Shown here in pieces: positions 6,329-6,932 of a stretch of DNA of 6,932 nucleotides. The number at the start of each line of letters is the position of its first letter. The first letter of the stretch is position 1. Origin of the DNA: an uncultured Flavobacteriales bacterium (GTDB lineage: Bacteria > Bacteroidota > Bacteroidia > Flavobacteriales > Crocinitomicaceae); the NCBI GenBank assembly GCA_946479125.1, contig CAMLET010000173.1:1-6932 (forward strand), given 5' to 3'. Below the pieces are notes generated by a model. That model saw only the letters and a list, made by a program, of their open reading frames with translations, was not told where the DNA came from and did not search any database. The position numbers and the translations under genes are program-made.

Positions 6329-6365
6329 AATGTCACACATTTCTTAACAACTGACATTTTGACAT
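6329..6365. repeat. TGACAT half-sites around the miaB promoter
   Basis: AATGTCA (6329-6335) and TGACATT (6352-6358) are a perfect 7-bp inverted repeat with a 16-nt gap. A further direct TGACAT copy lies at 6360-6365. The right-hand copies overlap the -33 element of the miaB promoter, a position where a bound regulator would affect miaB. The half-site is short and AT-rich, so coincidence is possible. Confidence 0.35.
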
Positions 6366-6388
6366 CATTTTTATTAACACTAAATTCG
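6358..6388 (+). promoter_or_regulatory. Bacteroidota-type promoter for miaB
   Basis: TTTG (6358-6361) is followed after exactly 19 nt by TAAATTCG (6381-6388), one mismatch from TAnnTTTG. Transcription would start near 6393, leaving a leader of about 21 nt. The sequence before the ATG at 6414 is purine-rich but has no clear Shine-Dalgarno motif. Confidence 0.6.
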
Positions 6389-6413
6389 CGGTCTTAAAAT
6401 AGTAAAAGAACAG

Positions 6414-6932
6414 ATGTCTTTCGATCACGGAACAAACAAAGTAATTGACGAAGCAGCGCAAGGAACTGCAACAATGGTAGAAGGTGAAACAGGCGGCAAA
6501 AAGCTGTATGTGGAAAGCTACGGTTGTCAAATGAACTTTTCTGATAGCGAAGTTGTTGCTTCCATCATGGCAAATGAAGGGTATAGTACAACAAGAAATA
6601 TTGATGAGGCAGATGTGGTTCTTATCAATACCTGCTCTATTCGTGAAAATGCGGAAACAAGGGTTCGCAACCGTTTGACGGAGTTTAAAAAACGTAAAGA
6701 AGAACAACCGAATTTGGTGGTTGGAATCTTAGGCTGTATGGCTGAACGTTTGAAACAAAACTTGTTGGAAGAAGAAAAATTGGTTGACTTGGTTGCCGGA
6801 CCAGATGCTTACCGCGACTTGCCAAATTTGGTGGAAGAAGTTGGAACTGGGCAAAAAGCAGTTAATGTTCTTTTATCAAGAGATGAAACATATGCAGATA
6901 TTTCTCCTGTTCGTTTAGATCAGGGCGGAATC
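6414..6932 (+). CDS. miaB: tRNA-2-methylthio-N6-dimethylallyladenosine synthase MiaB (5' part, continues past the right edge)
   Basis: The frame is open from ATG 6414 to the window edge (173 codons, no stop). MiaB is a cytoplasmic radical-SAM methylthiotransferase that adds the 2-methylthio group to i6A37 of tRNAs reading U-starting codons. The fragment covers the N-terminal UPF0004 domain, with the three cysteines that hold the auxiliary iron-sulfur cluster: C38 in YGCQMN, C74 in NTCSIRE and C108 in [18 protein letters not shown] (128-138) is another family signature. The radical-SAM CxxxCxxC and TRAM domains should lie beyond the window. The roughly 28 residues before the first conserved strand are an N-terminal extension relative to E. 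coli; a later start at Met21 (6474) is possible. ATG 6414 fits best with the promoter at 6358-6388. MiaB is favoured over RimO and MtaB by the YGCQMN and NTCSIRE forms. Confidence 0.95.
   Translation, partial: MSFDHGTNKVIDEAAQGTATMVEGETGGKKLYVESYGCQMNFSDSEVVASIMANEGYSTTRNIDEADVVLINTCSIRENAETRVRNRLTEFKKRKEEQPNLVVGILGCMAERLKQNLLEEEKLVDLVAGPDAYRDLPNLVEEVGTGQKAVNVLLSRDETYADISPVRLDQGGI

Noticed and set aside
6333..6707. Minus-strand open frame of 124 codons
   Set aside because: It lies largely antisense to miaB, whose motifs are unambiguous, and has an unnatural composition rich in Cys, Phe and His.

Overview
The window looks like a chromosomal segment from a member of the Bacteroidota, most likely the order Flavobacteriales. 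Three things point there. The window carries core genes of the type IX secretion / gliding system (a PorP/SprF protein followed by GldK). Promoter-like sequences fit the Bacteroidota consensus (TTTG, about 19-21 nt, TAnnTTTG). Start codons lack Shine-Dalgarno sequences and sit in AT-rich contexts. A porP gene directly before gldK resembles the porP-porK order of Porphyromonas and of non-Flavobacteriaceae lineages such as Crocinitomicaceae. That family-level guess is weak.

Layout, right to left along the minus strand: topA (6198 to 3712), a strong intrinsic terminator (about 3694 to 3665), an arginase/formimidoylglutamase-fold gene (3509 to 2355), porP/sprF (2159 to 1182) and the 5' 356 codons of gldK (1068 to the window edge). 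On the plus strand, miaB starts at 6414, is divergent from topA, and runs off the right edge. No gene-free stretch exceeds 215 bp. The gaps are 113 bp (gldK/porP), 195 bp (porP/arginase-like), about 200 bp (arginase-like/topA) and 215 bp (topA/miaB). I see no tRNA, rRNA, CRISPR array or insertion sequence.

How the genes fit together: PorP/SprF (outer membrane) and GldK (outer-membrane lipoprotein, periplasmic side) belong to the same secretion machine, and gldL, gldM and gldN would be expected beyond position 1. TopA and MiaB are housekeeping proteins for DNA supercoiling and tRNA modification. The arginase-fold protein is the puzzle. It has no histidine-utilisation neighbours, three of its six expected metal ligands are replaced, and it sits next to the secretion genes.

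The intergenic regions hold most of the unexplained structure. There are two promoter-like elements placed so close to the ATG that the transcripts would be almost leaderless (gldK and the arginase-like gene). There is a 14-bp perfect palindrome and a duplicated half-terminator downstream of topA. A hairpin sits at the predicted 5' end of topA mRNA, and repeated TGACAT half-sites surround the miaB promoter.
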